This document shows positions 40,479 to 48,772 of a stretch of DNA of 64,000 nt, piece by piece; the first letter of the stretch is position 1; the number at the start of each line of letters is the position of its first letter. The DNA comes from Elioraea sp051860475 (GTDB taxonomy: Bacteria > Pseudomonadota > Alphaproteobacteria > Acetobacterales > Acetobacteraceae). The notes below the pieces were generated by a model that did not search any database, was not told where the DNA came from, and worked only from the letters and a program-made list of their open reading frames with translations. The position numbers and the translations under genes were made by a program. The stretch is from positions 19,209-83,208 of the forward strand of contig NZ_JBHYDW010000004.1 in the NCBI RefSeq assembly GCF_051860475.1. The letters run 5' to 3'.

Positions 40479-42431
40479 GTGACGGCGAGCTCAGAGGATC
40501 CCTCGTGCGGGGGCGGCTTTCACCCGATCCGGGACTACGCGCTGATCGGGGACTGCCATGGCGCGGCGCTGGTGATGCGCGACGGGACGATCGACTGGTG
40601 CTGTCTCGGCCGGTTCGACGCCGACCCCGTGCTCTGCCGCCTGCTGGACGAACGCCGCGGTGGGCATCTGGCTGTCCGCCCGACCAGCCCCTACCAGGTG
40701 ACGCGCAGTTATGCCGGCGATACCGCCATCCTGCGGACCGTCTTCACCACGGCAGGGGGCAGCGTGGCCGTGACGGACTTCATGCCGGTCGGACGCCAAC
40801 CGGGCGCCTCGGCGCACGATTACGTGACGCTGAACGCACCCTTGGCCCTGGTGCGGCGGATCGAGGGGCTGACGGGCAGCGTCGAGATGGCGCTCTCGTA
40901 TCGACCGAGCCTCTCCTTTGGTACGACCGCGCCTCAGCTCCGCAGGACGGCGCGCGCCGTCACGACGGATGCAGGGCTGACCCTGCATCTCGACTGGGAC
41001 GAGCTGGACATCGCGGGTGACCTGGCAAAGGGGCGGATCGTCCTCGCCGCAGGCGAACGCCGCGACATGGTCCTCGCCGACGACCGAACCGCGGCGGCGG
41101 TGCCGCTTGCCGCGGTCGACGCGTGGCTTGCTGCGACGCAGGCGTTCTGGACCGAGTGGTCCGCTTACTGCCGCTACAGGGGCCCGGATCGCGACTGCGT
41201 GATGCGCAGCGCGATCACGCTGAAGCTGCTGACCTGGGCGCCGAGCGGCGCCATCGTCGCCGCGCCGACCACCTCGCTGCCCGAGTGGATCGGCGGGGAG
41301 CGCAACTGGGACTACCGCTACTGCTGGCTGCGCGACGCCGCGTTCTCGCTCTATGCGCTGGCCGCGCTCGGCTATGGCGGCGAGGCGCGACGCTTCAGCG
41401 AATTCCTGCCGCAAGCCTGCGCGCGCACGTTCCCCGATCTCCGGATCATGTACCGGATCGACGGCGATCCGGAACTCGAGGAGCGCGTGCTTGACCATCT
41501 CGACGGCTACTGCGGCAGCCGTCCTGTCCGGACCGGCAACGGCGCCCACCGCCAGCGGCAGATCGACGTGTACGGCGAGGTGCTCGACTGGGCGTCCGTC
41601 CATCATGCGCTCGGCGGCAGGATGACGGCCGAGATGCGCGGCATGCTGGCGGCGACCGCCGACTTCGCCGCCGCACACTGGCGCGAGCCGGACCAGGGCA
41701 TCTGGGAGATGCGCGGCCCGCCGCGCCACTTCGTGCACGGCAAGGCGATGAGCTGGGTCGCGCTCGACCGCGCGGTCGCCCTGCTCGGCGACAACGGGCG
41801 CTGGGCGCGCGAGCGCGCGGCCATCGTCGATGACGTCTTGCGGCGGGGGATCGATCCGCGGCGCGGCTGTCTGACCCAGGCCTACGGCGAGACCGGCATG
41901 GATGCCGCCCTGTTGCTGCTGCCGTTCCTCGGCTTTCCGGCGCCGGAACCGATCCTCGCGGCGACCATCGACGCCGTGCAGCAGGACCTCGCGCAGGGCG
42001 ATCTGGTGCACCGCTATCGCAGCGACGACGGCGTTGCCGGCGAGGAGGGTGCGTTCCTGATCTGCAGCTTCTGGCTGGTGGACGCGCTGCTCTGGCTCGG
42101 CCGGACCCGGGAGGCCGAATCGATGTTCGCGCGCCTGGCCGCGTGCGGCAACGATGTCGGCCTGTTCTCGGAGGCGATCCACCCCGACGGCACCACGCTG
42201 CTCGGCAACTTCCCGCAGGCGTTCACCCATCTCGCCCTGATCGGCAGCGCGACCAATCTCGAACTTCTCCGCAAGTCCGGGCCTGCGGCGCTGCGCGGCA
42301 CCTTCGCCGAGCGGGCAAGCCGTGGCGTCGGGCGGGTGTTCGGTCTGGGCGGGCTGTGGGCCGCCTTCACATCGAGCGGCAGTTTGGGCCGGCTGTGGCC
42401 GTCCGCGGCGTCGATCCTTCGATCGCGGTAG
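40479..42431 (+). CDS. Glycoside hydrolase family 15 protein (glucoamylase/trehalase type)
   Basis: 650 residues from GTG 40479, with GGGAGGA upstream; an in-frame GTG at 40452 lacks a good ribosome site. The N-terminal beta-sandwich begins IRDYALIGDCHGAALVMRDGTIDWCCLGRFDADPVL, typical of GH15. The (alpha/alpha)6 barrel follows, with ERNWDYRYCWLRDAAFSLYAL, RQIDVYGEVLDW, GIWEMRGPPRHFVHGKAMSW and EEGAFLICSFWLVDALLWLGR. The family hydrolyses alpha-glucosides, including trehalose in related bacterial enzymes. No signal peptide is present, so it should act in the cytoplasm. Its placement in a sigma-factor region suggests stress-related trehalose or glycogen turnover, but this is inference. Confidence 0.9.
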   Translation: MTASSEDPSCGGGFHPIRDYALIGDCHGAALVMRDGTIDWCCLGRFDADPVLCRLLDERRGGHLAVRPTSPYQVTRSYAGDTAILRTVFTTAGGSVAVTDFMPVGRQPGASAHDYVTLNAPLALVRRIEGLTGSVEMALSYRPSLSFGTTAPQLRRTARAVTTDAGLTLHLDWDELDIAGDLAKGRIVLAAGERRDMVLADDRTAAAVPLAAVDAWLAATQAFWTEWSAYCRYRGPDRDCVMRSAITLKLLTWAPSGAIVAAPTTSLPEWIGGERNWDYRYCWLRDAAFSLYALAALGYGGEARRFSEFLPQACARTFPDLRIMYRIDGDPELEERVLDHLDGYCGSRPVRTGNGAHRQRQIDVYGEVLDWASVHHALGGRMTAEMRGMLAATADFAAAHWREPDQGIWEMRGPPRHFVHGKAMSWVALDRAVALLGDNGRWARERAAIVDDVLRRGIDPRRGCLTQAYGETGMDAALLLLPFLGFPAPEPILAATIDAVQQDLAQGDLVHRYRSDDGVAGEEGAFLICSFWLVDALLWLGRTREAESMFARLAACGNDVGLFSEAIHPDGTTLLGNFPQAFTHLALIGSATNLELLRKSGPAALRGTFAERASRGVGRVFGLGGLWAAFTSSGSLGRLWPSAASILRSR

Positions 42432-42480
42432 CGCCACACGGCAAGGGATCGTGCCGGCGCGGCGCCGCGCCGGCCGACGC

Positions 42481-42506
42481 GTAACTTCCCAGGCGGCCTC
42501 GCCGAA
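42481..42506 (+). promoter_or_regulatory. SigF-type promoter GTAACT-N16-CGAA upstream of the second ECF sigma gene
   Basis: GTAACT (42481-42486), 16 nt, then CGAA (42503-42506). This fits the Caulobacter sigma-F promoter pattern GTAACC-N16-CGAA with one mismatch. The sigma gene starts at 42618. Confidence 0.55.
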
Positions 42507-42617
42507 CAGGAAATGGAACCGTCTGGGAGGACCTCTTGTGTCCCGGCAGCCCAACACGTCGCACGGTCGATCTCCGGCCAGTGCTCCATCCTCTGCCCCT
42601 GTCAGCCAGATGGGATC

Positions 42618-43304
42618 GTGACCGTGGATGACACCGCTTTCGTCCGGCGGCTGCGCGAGCGCGATCTGGCAGCTTTCCGGACCCTCGTCGAACGGCATCA
42701 TGCCGGCCTCGTCCGCCTTGCCCGCGTGTTCTGCGCCAGTCGCGCGACCGCCGAGGAGGTGGTCCAGGAGGTGTGGATTGTCGCCTTCACGCGCTTCGAG
42801 GGCTACTCGGGCAACGGCTCGCTCAAGGCGTGGCTGGCGGGGATTGTCGTCAACAAGGCGAAGACACGCGCGGTGCGCGATCGCCGGGTTGCAAGCTTCT
42901 CGGAGCTCGCTCGTTCAGACCTGGAAAACGGCACTGACGGCCTCGATCCGAAGCGCTTCAGGGGCGACGGCAGCTGGGCCGATCCGCCGGCGCCCTGGGA
43001 CGCCATGACCCCGGAACGTGACGTTGCCGGGCGCCAGTTGATCGTGCACCTCCAGGACATGATCGATGCCCTGCCGCCGATGCAGCGGGCCGCGTTGCTG
43101 CTGCGCGATGTCGAGGAGCACGATCCGGCCGAGGTCTGCCGGACGCTGGAGGTGACGGAAGGCAACCTGCGCGTGCTCCTGCACCGGGCGCGCACGCGCC
43201 TGCGCGCGCAACTCGAGGCGCTGGCGGCTCCTGCGCCGCCGCGCCGCGAGCGGCCTGGCGAGGCGGTCGGGTCTGCCGTTCCCCGCCGGTTGGCAACGCT
43301 GTAA
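42618..43304 (+). CDS. ECF RNA polymerase sigma factor (RpoE-like)
   Basis: 228 residues from GTG 42618; GTG 42624 is an alternative. Region 2 is FRTLVERHHAGLVRLARVFCASRATAEEVVQEVWIVAFTRFEGYSGNGSLKAWLAGIVVNKAK. Region 4 is IDALPPMQRAALLLRDVEEHDPAEVCRTLEVTEGNLRVLLHRARTRLR. A long acidic linker separates them. The zinc-finger anti-sigma gene follows after 90 nt. A SigF-like promoter lies upstream, which would place it under the sigF/nrsF pair in a cascade. Confidence 0.9.
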   Translation: MTVDDTAFVRRLRERDLAAFRTLVERHHAGLVRLARVFCASRATAEEVVQEVWIVAFTRFEGYSGNGSLKAWLAGIVVNKAKTRAVRDRRVASFSELARSDLENGTDGLDPKRFRGDGSWADPPAPWDAMTPERDVAGRQLIVHLQDMIDALPPMQRAALLLRDVEEHDPAEVCRTLEVTEGNLRVLLHRARTRLRAQLEALAAPAPPRRERPGEAVGSAVPRRLATL

Positions 43305-43325
43305 CATCCCCTCCCGCCGAACGAA
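43301..43325 (+). promoter_or_regulatory. GTAACA-N15-CGAA promoter candidate upstream of the anti-sigma gene
   Basis: GTAAC overlaps the stop codon of the upstream sigma gene. CGAA (43322-43325) lies 15 nt after GTAACA, one base short of the SigF spacing. The anti-sigma gene starts at 43395. Confidence 0.35.
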
Positions 43326-43394
43326 CACTCGGCAGCAGGGCGGCGACGAGGGCGCGTCCGAGCGTTCGGCGTTCTGCCGACCAGGAGTCCGGAT

Positions 43395-43643
43395 GTGCTG
43401 ACATGCCGCGAAGTGACCGAACGCGCGAGCGAGTACCTCGACGGCAATCTGCCGTTCGGGCGCCGTTTGGCGTTCAGGCTGCACCTGCTCATGTGCCGCC
43501 ACTGCCGGCGCTATGTCGACCAGTTGGCCGGAACCATCGCGCTTGTGCGCGCGGCCGGGCAGGAGGCAGCCGATCCCGAGGCCGCCGACAGGATCGTGGC
43601 GGCACTCAAGCAGTCCCGCGCGGGAGCCCGCCCCAGCGAATGA
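43395..43643 (+). CDS. Zinc-finger anti-sigma factor (zf-HC2 type)
   Basis: 82 residues from GTG 43395. It starts LTCREVTERASEYLDG and contains HLLMCRHCRRYVDQL, the His-x3-Cys-x2-Cys zinc motif of ZAS anti-sigma proteins; Cys4 is close to the start. It is soluble, with no membrane helix. It should bind and inhibit the ECF sigma factor encoded just upstream, possibly releasing it upon oxidation of the cysteines. Confidence 0.85.
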   Translation: MLTCREVTERASEYLDGNLPFGRRLAFRLHLLMCRHCRRYVDQLAGTIALVRAAGQEAADPEAADRIVAALKQSRAGARPSE

Positions 43644-43678
43644 GCCGTCCGGCGCTCGGCGCCCCGGTGGGGATGCAC

Positions 43679-43704
43679 GTAACGTCTGCCGCGCTTCCCT
43701 GACA
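43679..43704 (+). promoter_or_regulatory. GTAACG element upstream of the membrane protein/DUF3179 pair
   Basis: GTAACG (43679-43684) with GACA 16 nt later. Only the -35 half fits the SigF pattern. The next gene starts at 43765. Confidence 0.25.
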
Positions 43705-43764
43705 TGACCATGGGGCGATGCCTGCGGGGCGATGCCTGCGCGTTCCGCCCCAGGGAGGCATTCG

Positions 43765-44259
43765 ATGGCCAGGTACATCGCATCGAGCCAATCGCTCTCG
43801 GTTCGCCCGCCGTCGTCCAGAACGGTCACCGACATTCTCTTGGCCGGTGTCGCCGGTCTCGGGGTCTGGGAGGTCCTTGCGCGACTGGTCGCGCCCCTCT
43901 GGCTGGGACAGCCGCTCGAGCCGGCCGAGCTGATTGAGATGTATCTCGGCGTTGGCGGCACGCCGGCGCAGGTGCTGCATGTGCTGATCGGGCTGGCGGT
44001 GTTCCCCGCGGTCTACCTCGCCGCAGTGCTGCCACTCGCAGCACGGCTGGTTCCGCGCGCCGGCTGGATCGCATGCGGCGTGGCCTTCGGCCTCATGCTG
44101 TGGCTGTTTGCCATGGTCATGGTCGCCGCGCTGTCCGGTGGACTGCCGCAGTTCTGGGGCTTTGGCACGATCGCCTGGACGGTCCTGATGCTGATCGGCC
44201 ATCTCGGGCTTGGCCTTGCCATCGCGGGTGTCGTCCACCTGCGCGGCGCGGCGCCCTGA
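43765..44259 (+). CDS. Hypothetical four-helix membrane protein (DUF6789-like)
   Basis: 164 residues from ATG 43765, preceded by AGGGAGG. Four transmembrane helices are visible (about 30-50, 75-95, 105-130, 140-160). The conserved-looking block EMYLGVGGTPAQVLHVLIGLAVFPAVYLAAV, with one His, resembles small membrane proteins of unknown function found beside ECF sigma genes. It lies 15 nt ahead of the DUF3179 gene, so the two are co-transcribed. Confidence 0.7.
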   Translation: MARYIASSQSLSVRPPSSRTVTDILLAGVAGLGVWEVLARLVAPLWLGQPLEPAELIEMYLGVGGTPAQVLHVLIGLAVFPAVYLAAVLPLAARLVPRAGWIACGVAFGLMLWLFAMVMVAALSGGLPQFWGFGTIAWTVLMLIGHLGLGLAIAGVVHLRGAAP

Positions 44260-44274
44260 CCTGGAGGATCCGTC

Positions 44275-45264
44275 ATGCCTGCACGACGACGCAGCCTTCT
44301 CGCCGCCGCCGCGTTCCTGACCGCAGCCCCGGTCGCGGCACGCGTACCGCAGGGCTGGCAGACCGAGTGGCCCCGCACCGATTTCTCGCGCGCCACCGTC
44401 GATCTCGCCGAGATCCGCTCGGGCGGACCGCCGCGCGACGGCATTCCCTCGATCGACAGCCCGAGCTTCCTGCCGGTGCGCGCGATCACCGACCTGGACG
44501 CGCAAGAGCCCGTGCTGTCGCTCGTGGTCAACGGCGACGCGCGCGCCTATCCGCTGCGGGTGCTGATCTGGCACGAGATCGTCAACGACGTCGTAGGCGA
44601 GGTGCCGGTGGCCGTGACCTACTGCCCGCTCTGCAACACCGCGATCGTGTTCGACCGTCGGCTGGACGGGATGCTGCTCGACTTCGGCACCACCGGCAAG
44701 CTGCGTCATTCCGATCTCGTCATGTACGACCGGCAGACCGAGAGCTGGTGGCAGCAATACGGGGGCGCGGCGATCGTCGGGCGGCTGGCCGGACGCCGCC
44801 TTGCGATCCTGCCGGCACGCCTGGAATCGCTCGAGCGGTTCCGCGACCGGGCGCCGCAAGGTCGCGTGCTGGTGCCTCCGAGTCCGGCACTCCGCCCCTA
44901 CGGCACCAACCCCTATGCGGGGTACGACAGCGCGCCGCGCCCGTTCCTGTTCGGCGGCGAGGAACCGCCCGAGGGGGTGCCGCCGATGATGTACGTGGTC
45001 GCCGTGGGCAAGACCGGCTGGACGTTGCCGCTGCTGCGACGGGCCGGCGAGGTCCGCGACGGCGACCTGCTGATCCGCTGGATTCCAGGGAAGCGGTCGG
45101 CGCTCGATACGCGCGCGATCGCGCGCGGCCGCGAACTCGGCAACGTGGTGGTGCAGCGCGGCAACGAGGATGTGCACCATGTCGTGACGTTCGCGTTCGC
45201 GTTCTTTGCGTTCGAGCCTGACGGCGTGCTGCACACGGAGGACGGCCCGGTCAGGCGCCCGTGA
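44275..45264 (+). CDS. DUF3179 domain-containing protein
   Basis: 329 residues with a GGAGGA ribosome site. The N-terminus MPARRRSLLAAAAFLTAAPVAARV is a Tat-like or Sec signal. The DUF3179 core is clear: DSPSFLPVRAITDLDAQEPVLSLVVNGDARAYPLRVLIWHEIVNDVVG, then VTYCPLCNTAIVFDR and FGTTGKLRHSDLVMYDRQTESWWQQYGGAAIVG. The CPLC motif suggests a redox or metal site. The family function is unknown. It is probably periplasmic. Confidence 0.88.
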   Translation: MPARRRSLLAAAAFLTAAPVAARVPQGWQTEWPRTDFSRATVDLAEIRSGGPPRDGIPSIDSPSFLPVRAITDLDAQEPVLSLVVNGDARAYPLRVLIWHEIVNDVVGEVPVAVTYCPLCNTAIVFDRRLDGMLLDFGTTGKLRHSDLVMYDRQTESWWQQYGGAAIVGRLAGRRLAILPARLESLERFRDRAPQGRVLVPPSPALRPYGTNPYAGYDSAPRPFLFGGEEPPEGVPPMMYVVAVGKTGWTLPLLRRAGEVRDGDLLIRWIPGKRSALDTRAIARGRELGNVVVQRGNEDVHHVVTFAFAFFAFEPDGVLHTEDGPVRRP

Positions 45265-45394
45265 GTGCAGCGGATGGCCGGAGCACGAAGGCCGCGCCGT
45301 CCTGCGCCGTGCATCGCGTCTGCCGCATGTCGAAGCCGCATCGCCGTGCGGGGCGCATGCCCACCATCATGGGCTCGCGGTCCGGCAGGGAAGC

Positions 45395-45919
45395 TCAACC
45401 GCCGTAGGTGCCGCGGATCGGGTAGGCGCGCTCCTGGATCAGCCTGAGCCCGGCCACGACACCGGACAGGTCCGGCCGCGCGAAGGGCGCGTTCGAGATG
45501 TCGATGATCTGCAGGCGTCCTTCCGGATTGATCGCAAACAGCGCGGGCTCGGGGAAGGGGCGGTCGGTCTCCTGGGGCGAGCGAGGCTCCGAGACGTAGA
45601 GTCCGAGCTGCTGCATCTGCACGATGCTCATGCCGTAACCCACGGGGAAGCGCCAGCCGCCCTCGGTGACGTCGGTCTCGGCCTTCTCAGCCGGATCGCC
45701 GGACACCGCCATGACCGAAACCCTGGCAGCGGCGAAGTCGTCCAGCATGCCGTTCAGCGCGCCGAGATAGCGCTTGCAGAGCGGGCAGTGCCGGCCGCGG
45801 TAGACCACGAGCAGACGCCAACCATCGCCGGCGGCAGGCGCGACCTCGCCGCCGCCGACGCGCGGCCAAGCGAGCTCTGGAAAGGTCGAGCCGGCGACGG
45901 GTCTGGAGGTCTTGGACAT
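45395..45919 (-). CDS. AhpC/TSA-type peroxiredoxin-like protein
   Basis: 174 residues, thioredoxin fold, no signal peptide. The active region is LLVVYRGRHCPLCKRYLGALNGML, a CxxC motif in the peroxidatic position, followed by VSVMAVSGDPAEKAE. This matches thiol-specific-antioxidant proteins of the peroxiredoxin-like (AhpC/TSA) group that reduce peroxides or act as disulfide reductases. It is divergent from the YHS gene across a 250-nt spacer. An oxidant-defence role fits the region. Confidence 0.85.
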   Translation of the reverse strand: MSKTSRPVAGSTFPELAWPRVGGGEVAPAAGDGWRLLVVYRGRHCPLCKRYLGALNGMLDDFAAARVSVMAVSGDPAEKAETDVTEGGWRFPVGYGMSIVQMQQLGLYVSEPRSPQETDRPFPEPALFAINPEGRLQIIDISNAPFARPDLSGVVAGLRLIQERAYPIRGTYGG

Positions 45920-46085
45920 GCAGACACCCTCCTCGGTGAAATGACAGGCGCGCGTGGCGGTGGCGCCGCCGCACCGTCACGGCGGTGTCTTGCAGCGACC
46001 ACTTCATATCATGGTCGCTCTGAAGACGAAGCCAATGGGTGGGTCCGACGATGACGCCGGATCCACGTGCGATCACGGCCGGGCT

Positions 46086-46111
46086 GTAACGCCACGCGGA
46101 GGACGGAGACT
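46086..46111 (+). promoter_or_regulatory. GTAACG element upstream of the YHS-bufferin genes
   Basis: GTAACG (46086-46091) with GACT 16 nt later, 59 nt ahead of the YHS gene. It shares GTAACGCCACGCG with the element upstream of the TPR gene at 40356. The -35 fits SigF; the -10 is not CGAA. Confidence 0.35.
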
Positions 46112-46169
46112 GATCCTCACATGTCCATGCGCCTGCGGTACGTCGCAGCGCAAGACCAGGGAGCATGCG

Positions 46170-46688
46170 ATGACCTCGATCGAGCCCATCCCCGTTCGTC
46201 GGCGTACCCTTGCGGTCGCCGTCGCCGGCGCTGTCGCCTTCTTCACCACGACGCCTCGCCTCGCCCGTGCCTTCGACGAGACCTCGCCCTCGGACGTCAA
46301 CATCAACGCGCAGGGGCTCGCGTTGCGGGGCTACGACCCGGTGTCGTACCAGACCAGCTCGATGCCGTTGCGCGGTTCGCCGCAGTTCAGCGCGAGCCAC
46401 CAGGGCGCGACATATCATTTCGTCTCCGCGGAGACTCGCGACGTGTTCCGCGCCGATCCAGGGCGCTACGCCCCGGCCTTCGGCGGCTTCTGCGCCATGG
46501 GTGTCGTGATGGGGCGGAAGCTCGACGGAGAGCCGCTGCTGTACCGCGTCGTCGACAACAGGCTGTACCTGAATGTCCATGCCGCGGCGCAGGAGCGGTG
46601 GCTCCAGGACGTCACCGGCCATATCAGGCAGGCCGAGGCGACCTGGCCGAAACTGCGCGGCAAGACGCCGCGCGAACTCAACACCTGA
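46170..46688 (+). CDS. Secreted YHS-domain protein
   Basis: 172 residues from ATG 46170. An RRR-containing N-terminus with a hydrophobic stretch (PVRRRTLAVAVAGAVAFF) suggests Tat export. The YHS-like domain shows NINAQGLALRGYDPVSYQ, GATYHFVSAETRDVFRADPGRYAPAFGGFCAMGVVMGRK and RLYLNVHAAAQERWLQD. The single Cys in GGFC is conserved in this group, which is proposed to handle metals or heme. bufA follows after 33 nt, so they are likely co-expressed. Confidence 0.85.
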   Translation: MTSIEPIPVRRRTLAVAVAGAVAFFTTTPRLARAFDETSPSDVNINAQGLALRGYDPVSYQTSSMPLRGSPQFSASHQGATYHFVSAETRDVFRADPGRYAPAFGGFCAMGVVMGRKLDGEPLLYRVVDNRLYLNVHAAAQERWLQDVTGHIRQAEATWPKLRGKTPRELNT

Positions 46689-46721
46689 TGCACGGTCAAC
46701 CAGTCAACACGGAGGTTCACG

Positions 46722-47036
46722 ATGGATCGACGGACGCTCAATCGGGGCCTGATCGGCGCCTTTGCAACCGCGCTCGGTGCTGCGGCCGCAGGCGGGGCCA
46801 TGGCGCAGCCGGCCGACAAGGAGAAGTGCTTCGGCGTCGCCCTCGCCGGCAAGAACGACTGCGCCGCGGGCCCGGGCACGACCTGCGCCGGCACCTCGAC
46901 GGTCGACTACCAGGGCAACGCCTGGTCGTTGGTGCCGAAGGGCACCTGCACCTCGATCCAGACACCCCACGGGCCGGGCTCGCTGGTCGAGATCCAACGT
47001 CCGCCGCGCGGTCCGGGACGGCCGCGGTCCGGCTAG
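46722..47036 (+). CDS. bufA: Bufferin precursor peptide (DUF2282), BufA1-like
   Basis: 104 residues. A signal peptide (MDRRTLNRGLIGAFATALGAAAAGGAMAQ) is followed by the DUF2282 core with four cysteines: Cys36 (EKCFGVALAGKNDC), Cys47, Cys55 (GTTCAGTSTVDYQGNAW) and Cys76 (VPKGTC). This matches BufA1 bufferins, long ribosomal peptides whose cysteines are converted to copper-binding thiooxazoles by the DUF692 enzyme and exported to the periplasm. GGAGG precedes the ATG. The C-terminal 25 residues are Pro/Gly/Arg-rich. DUF692 and DUF2063 genes follow, confirming the system. Confidence 0.9.
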   Translation: MDRRTLNRGLIGAFATALGAAAAGGAMAQPADKEKCFGVALAGKNDCAAGPGTTCAGTSTVDYQGNAWSLVPKGTCTSIQTPHGPGSLVEIQRPPRGPGRPRSG

Positions 47037-47049
47037 GCGGGGGAGGGGG

Positions 47050-47085
47050 GCGGGACGTCGGCCTGGAGGGTCGCCGGCGTCCCGC
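47050..47085 (+). terminator. Attenuator-like hairpin between bufA and bufB
   Basis: GCGGGACGTCGGC pairs with GCCGGCGTCCCGC (13 bp, one G-U) over a 10-nt loop, directly after bufA. There is no strong U-run. It probably reduces read-through or protects the bufA 3' end, giving more precursor than enzyme. Confidence 0.5.
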
Positions 47086-47120
47086 TGCTTCCCAGACCAG
47101 GGCGCGCTGGAGGCCCAAGC

Positions 47121-47963
47121 ATGGCTGGATCTGATGTCGGCGTCGGCTTCAAGCCACAGCATTTCGCCGAGATCATCGCGGAGCCGCAGCCGCTGCGCTT
47201 CTTCGAGGTCCACGCCGAGAACTACATGGGCGAAGGTGGACCTCCGCATGCCCAGCTCTCGGCAGTGCGCGAACGCTACGAGCTGTCGCTGCACGGCGTC
47301 GGGCTCTCGATCGGTGGAGAAGGGCCGCTGGACCGCGTCCATCTGGCGCGCCTGCGCACGCTCTGCGACCGCTACCAGCCGCGCATGTTTTCGGAGCACC
47401 TCGCCTGGTCGAGCCATGACGGCGTCTATCTGAACGATCTGCTGCCGCTGCCGTATACCGACGAGACGCTGGCGCAGGTCGCCCGCCACATCGATCAGGT
47501 CCAGGCCGCGCTCGGCCGGAAGATGCTGCTCGAGAACCCGGCGACCTATGTCGCCTTCGACGAGAGCACGACGCCCGAGGGTGCGTTCATCGCCGAGATC
47601 TGCCGCAGGACCGGCTGCGGCCTGCTGCTGGATGTGGCGAACGTGGTCGTCTCGGCCACCAACCACGGCGCCGATCCGCGCGCGCTGCTCGCTGCCCTGC
47701 CGCTCAACCGTGTGGAGGAGATCCACCTCGCCGGCCATCGGCATGACCAGGACGACACCGGCGCCCCGCTGCTGATCGACACGCACGACTCCCCCGTCCC
47801 CGATGCCGTCTGGTCGCTCTACCGGGAGGCGCTCGCCATCACCGGACCGGTGCCGACGCTGATCGAGTGGGACAACGACGTGCCGGCCTGGAATGTGCTG
47901 CTCGCAGAGGCGCGGGCAGCAGCGCTCTGCCTGGCGGCGACGGCGCCGAGGCGGGCGGCATGA
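47121..47963 (+). CDS. bufB: Multinuclear non-heme iron oxidase (MNIO, DUF692), BufB-like
   Basis: 280 residues, a TIM-barrel. It starts VGVGFKPQHFAEIIAEPQPLRFFEVHAENYMGEGG. The metal ligands of the MbnB/DUF692 family are visible: His in SLHGVGLSIGG, His/Asp in FSEHLAWSSHDGVYLNDLLPLPYT, Glu in LLENPATYV, Asp in LLLDVANVVVSATNHG, His in HLAGH and Glu/Asp in LIEWDNDVP. The enzyme modifies cysteines of the bufferin precursor using oxygen. GGAGG precedes the ATG. The stop overlaps bufC by 4 nt. Confidence 0.93.
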   Translation: MAGSDVGVGFKPQHFAEIIAEPQPLRFFEVHAENYMGEGGPPHAQLSAVRERYELSLHGVGLSIGGEGPLDRVHLARLRTLCDRYQPRMFSEHLAWSSHDGVYLNDLLPLPYTDETLAQVARHIDQVQAALGRKMLLENPATYVAFDESTTPEGAFIAEICRRTGCGLLLDVANVVVSATNHGADPRALLAALPLNRVEEIHLAGHRHDQDDTGAPLLIDTHDSPVPDAVWSLYREALAITGPVPTLIEWDNDVPAWNVLLAEARAAALCLAATAPRRAA

Positions 47964-48772
47964 CGCCGGTGCGCGCGCGATCGCGACAGGCGGGTTTCGC
48001 AACCGCCCTGCTGGCGCCTGCGGTCCCGTGTCCGCGCGGGCTTACGGCGCTCGGTGGCGAAGCGGGTCCGCGCCGCTTCTCGGTCTATCGCAACAACGTC
48101 GTCGCGGGGCTCGCGCGCGCGCTTGGTGAACGCTTCCCCGTGACGCGGCGTCTCGTCGGACAGGAGTTTTTCGCGGCCATGGCGCGGGAGTTCGCGCTGG
48201 CCCATCCGCCGCGTTCGCCGATCATGCTTGCCTATGGCGACGGGTTCCCTGATTTCGTCGAGACGTTCCCGCCCGCCGCCATGCTGCCCTATCTCGCCGA
48301 TCTCGCGCGCCTCGAGGCGGCGCGCGTCCGTGCCTATCACGCCGCAGACATCCTGCCGGTGGGCCCAGAGGCCTTCGCCGCCGTCGCGCCGACGGATGTC
48401 GACCGACTTCGCGTCGGGTTGCACCCGGCCGTGCAGCTCATTCCCTCGTCGTACCCCATCATCTCGATCTGGCTCGCGCATCGCGACGATGTCGAGGTTC
48501 AGCCGATCGGGTCGTGGGCCGGTGAGTGTGCCCTGGTCAGCCGACCCGAGCGTACGGTCGAGCTGCGACGCCTCTCCGCGGCGATGGCGGCCTTCCTGCT
48601 TGCCGTGCAGGACCGGCACACCATCGAGGAGGCCGCCGTGGCCGGGCTCGGCACCGATCCGGCGTTCGATATCGCGGAGGGCATTCTCGTTCTGATGGGT
48701 CTCGGGCTCGTGGTCACGCTCGATCCTGAGCCGCGGCAGAGGAGAGGATATCGATGCGCGCCATCGCGATGA
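47960..48772 (+). CDS. bufC: DUF2063 recognition protein, BufC-like
   Basis: 270 residues, ATGA-overlapping with bufB. The N-terminal DUF2063 domain is FSVYRNNVVAGLARALGERFPVTRRLVGQEFFAAMAREFALAHPPRSPIMLAYGDGFPDFVE. The C-terminal part is a winged-helix-like segment (ERTVELRRLSAAMAAFLLAVQDRHTIEEAA). In MNIO systems this protein binds the precursor and presents it to the DUF692 enzyme (RiPP-recognition role, compare MbnC). It is cytoplasmic, with no signal peptide. Confidence 0.9.
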   Translation: MTPVRARSRQAGFATALLAPAVPCPRGLTALGGEAGPRRFSVYRNNVVAGLARALGERFPVTRRLVGQEFFAAMAREFALAHPPRSPIMLAYGDGFPDFVETFPPAAMLPYLADLARLEAARVRAYHAADILPVGPEAFAAVAPTDVDRLRVGLHPAVQLIPSSYPIISIWLAHRDDVEVQPIGSWAGECALVSRPERTVELRRLSAAMAAFLLAVQDRHTIEEAAVAGLGTDPAFDIAEGILVLMGLGLVVTLDPEPRQRRGYRCAPSR

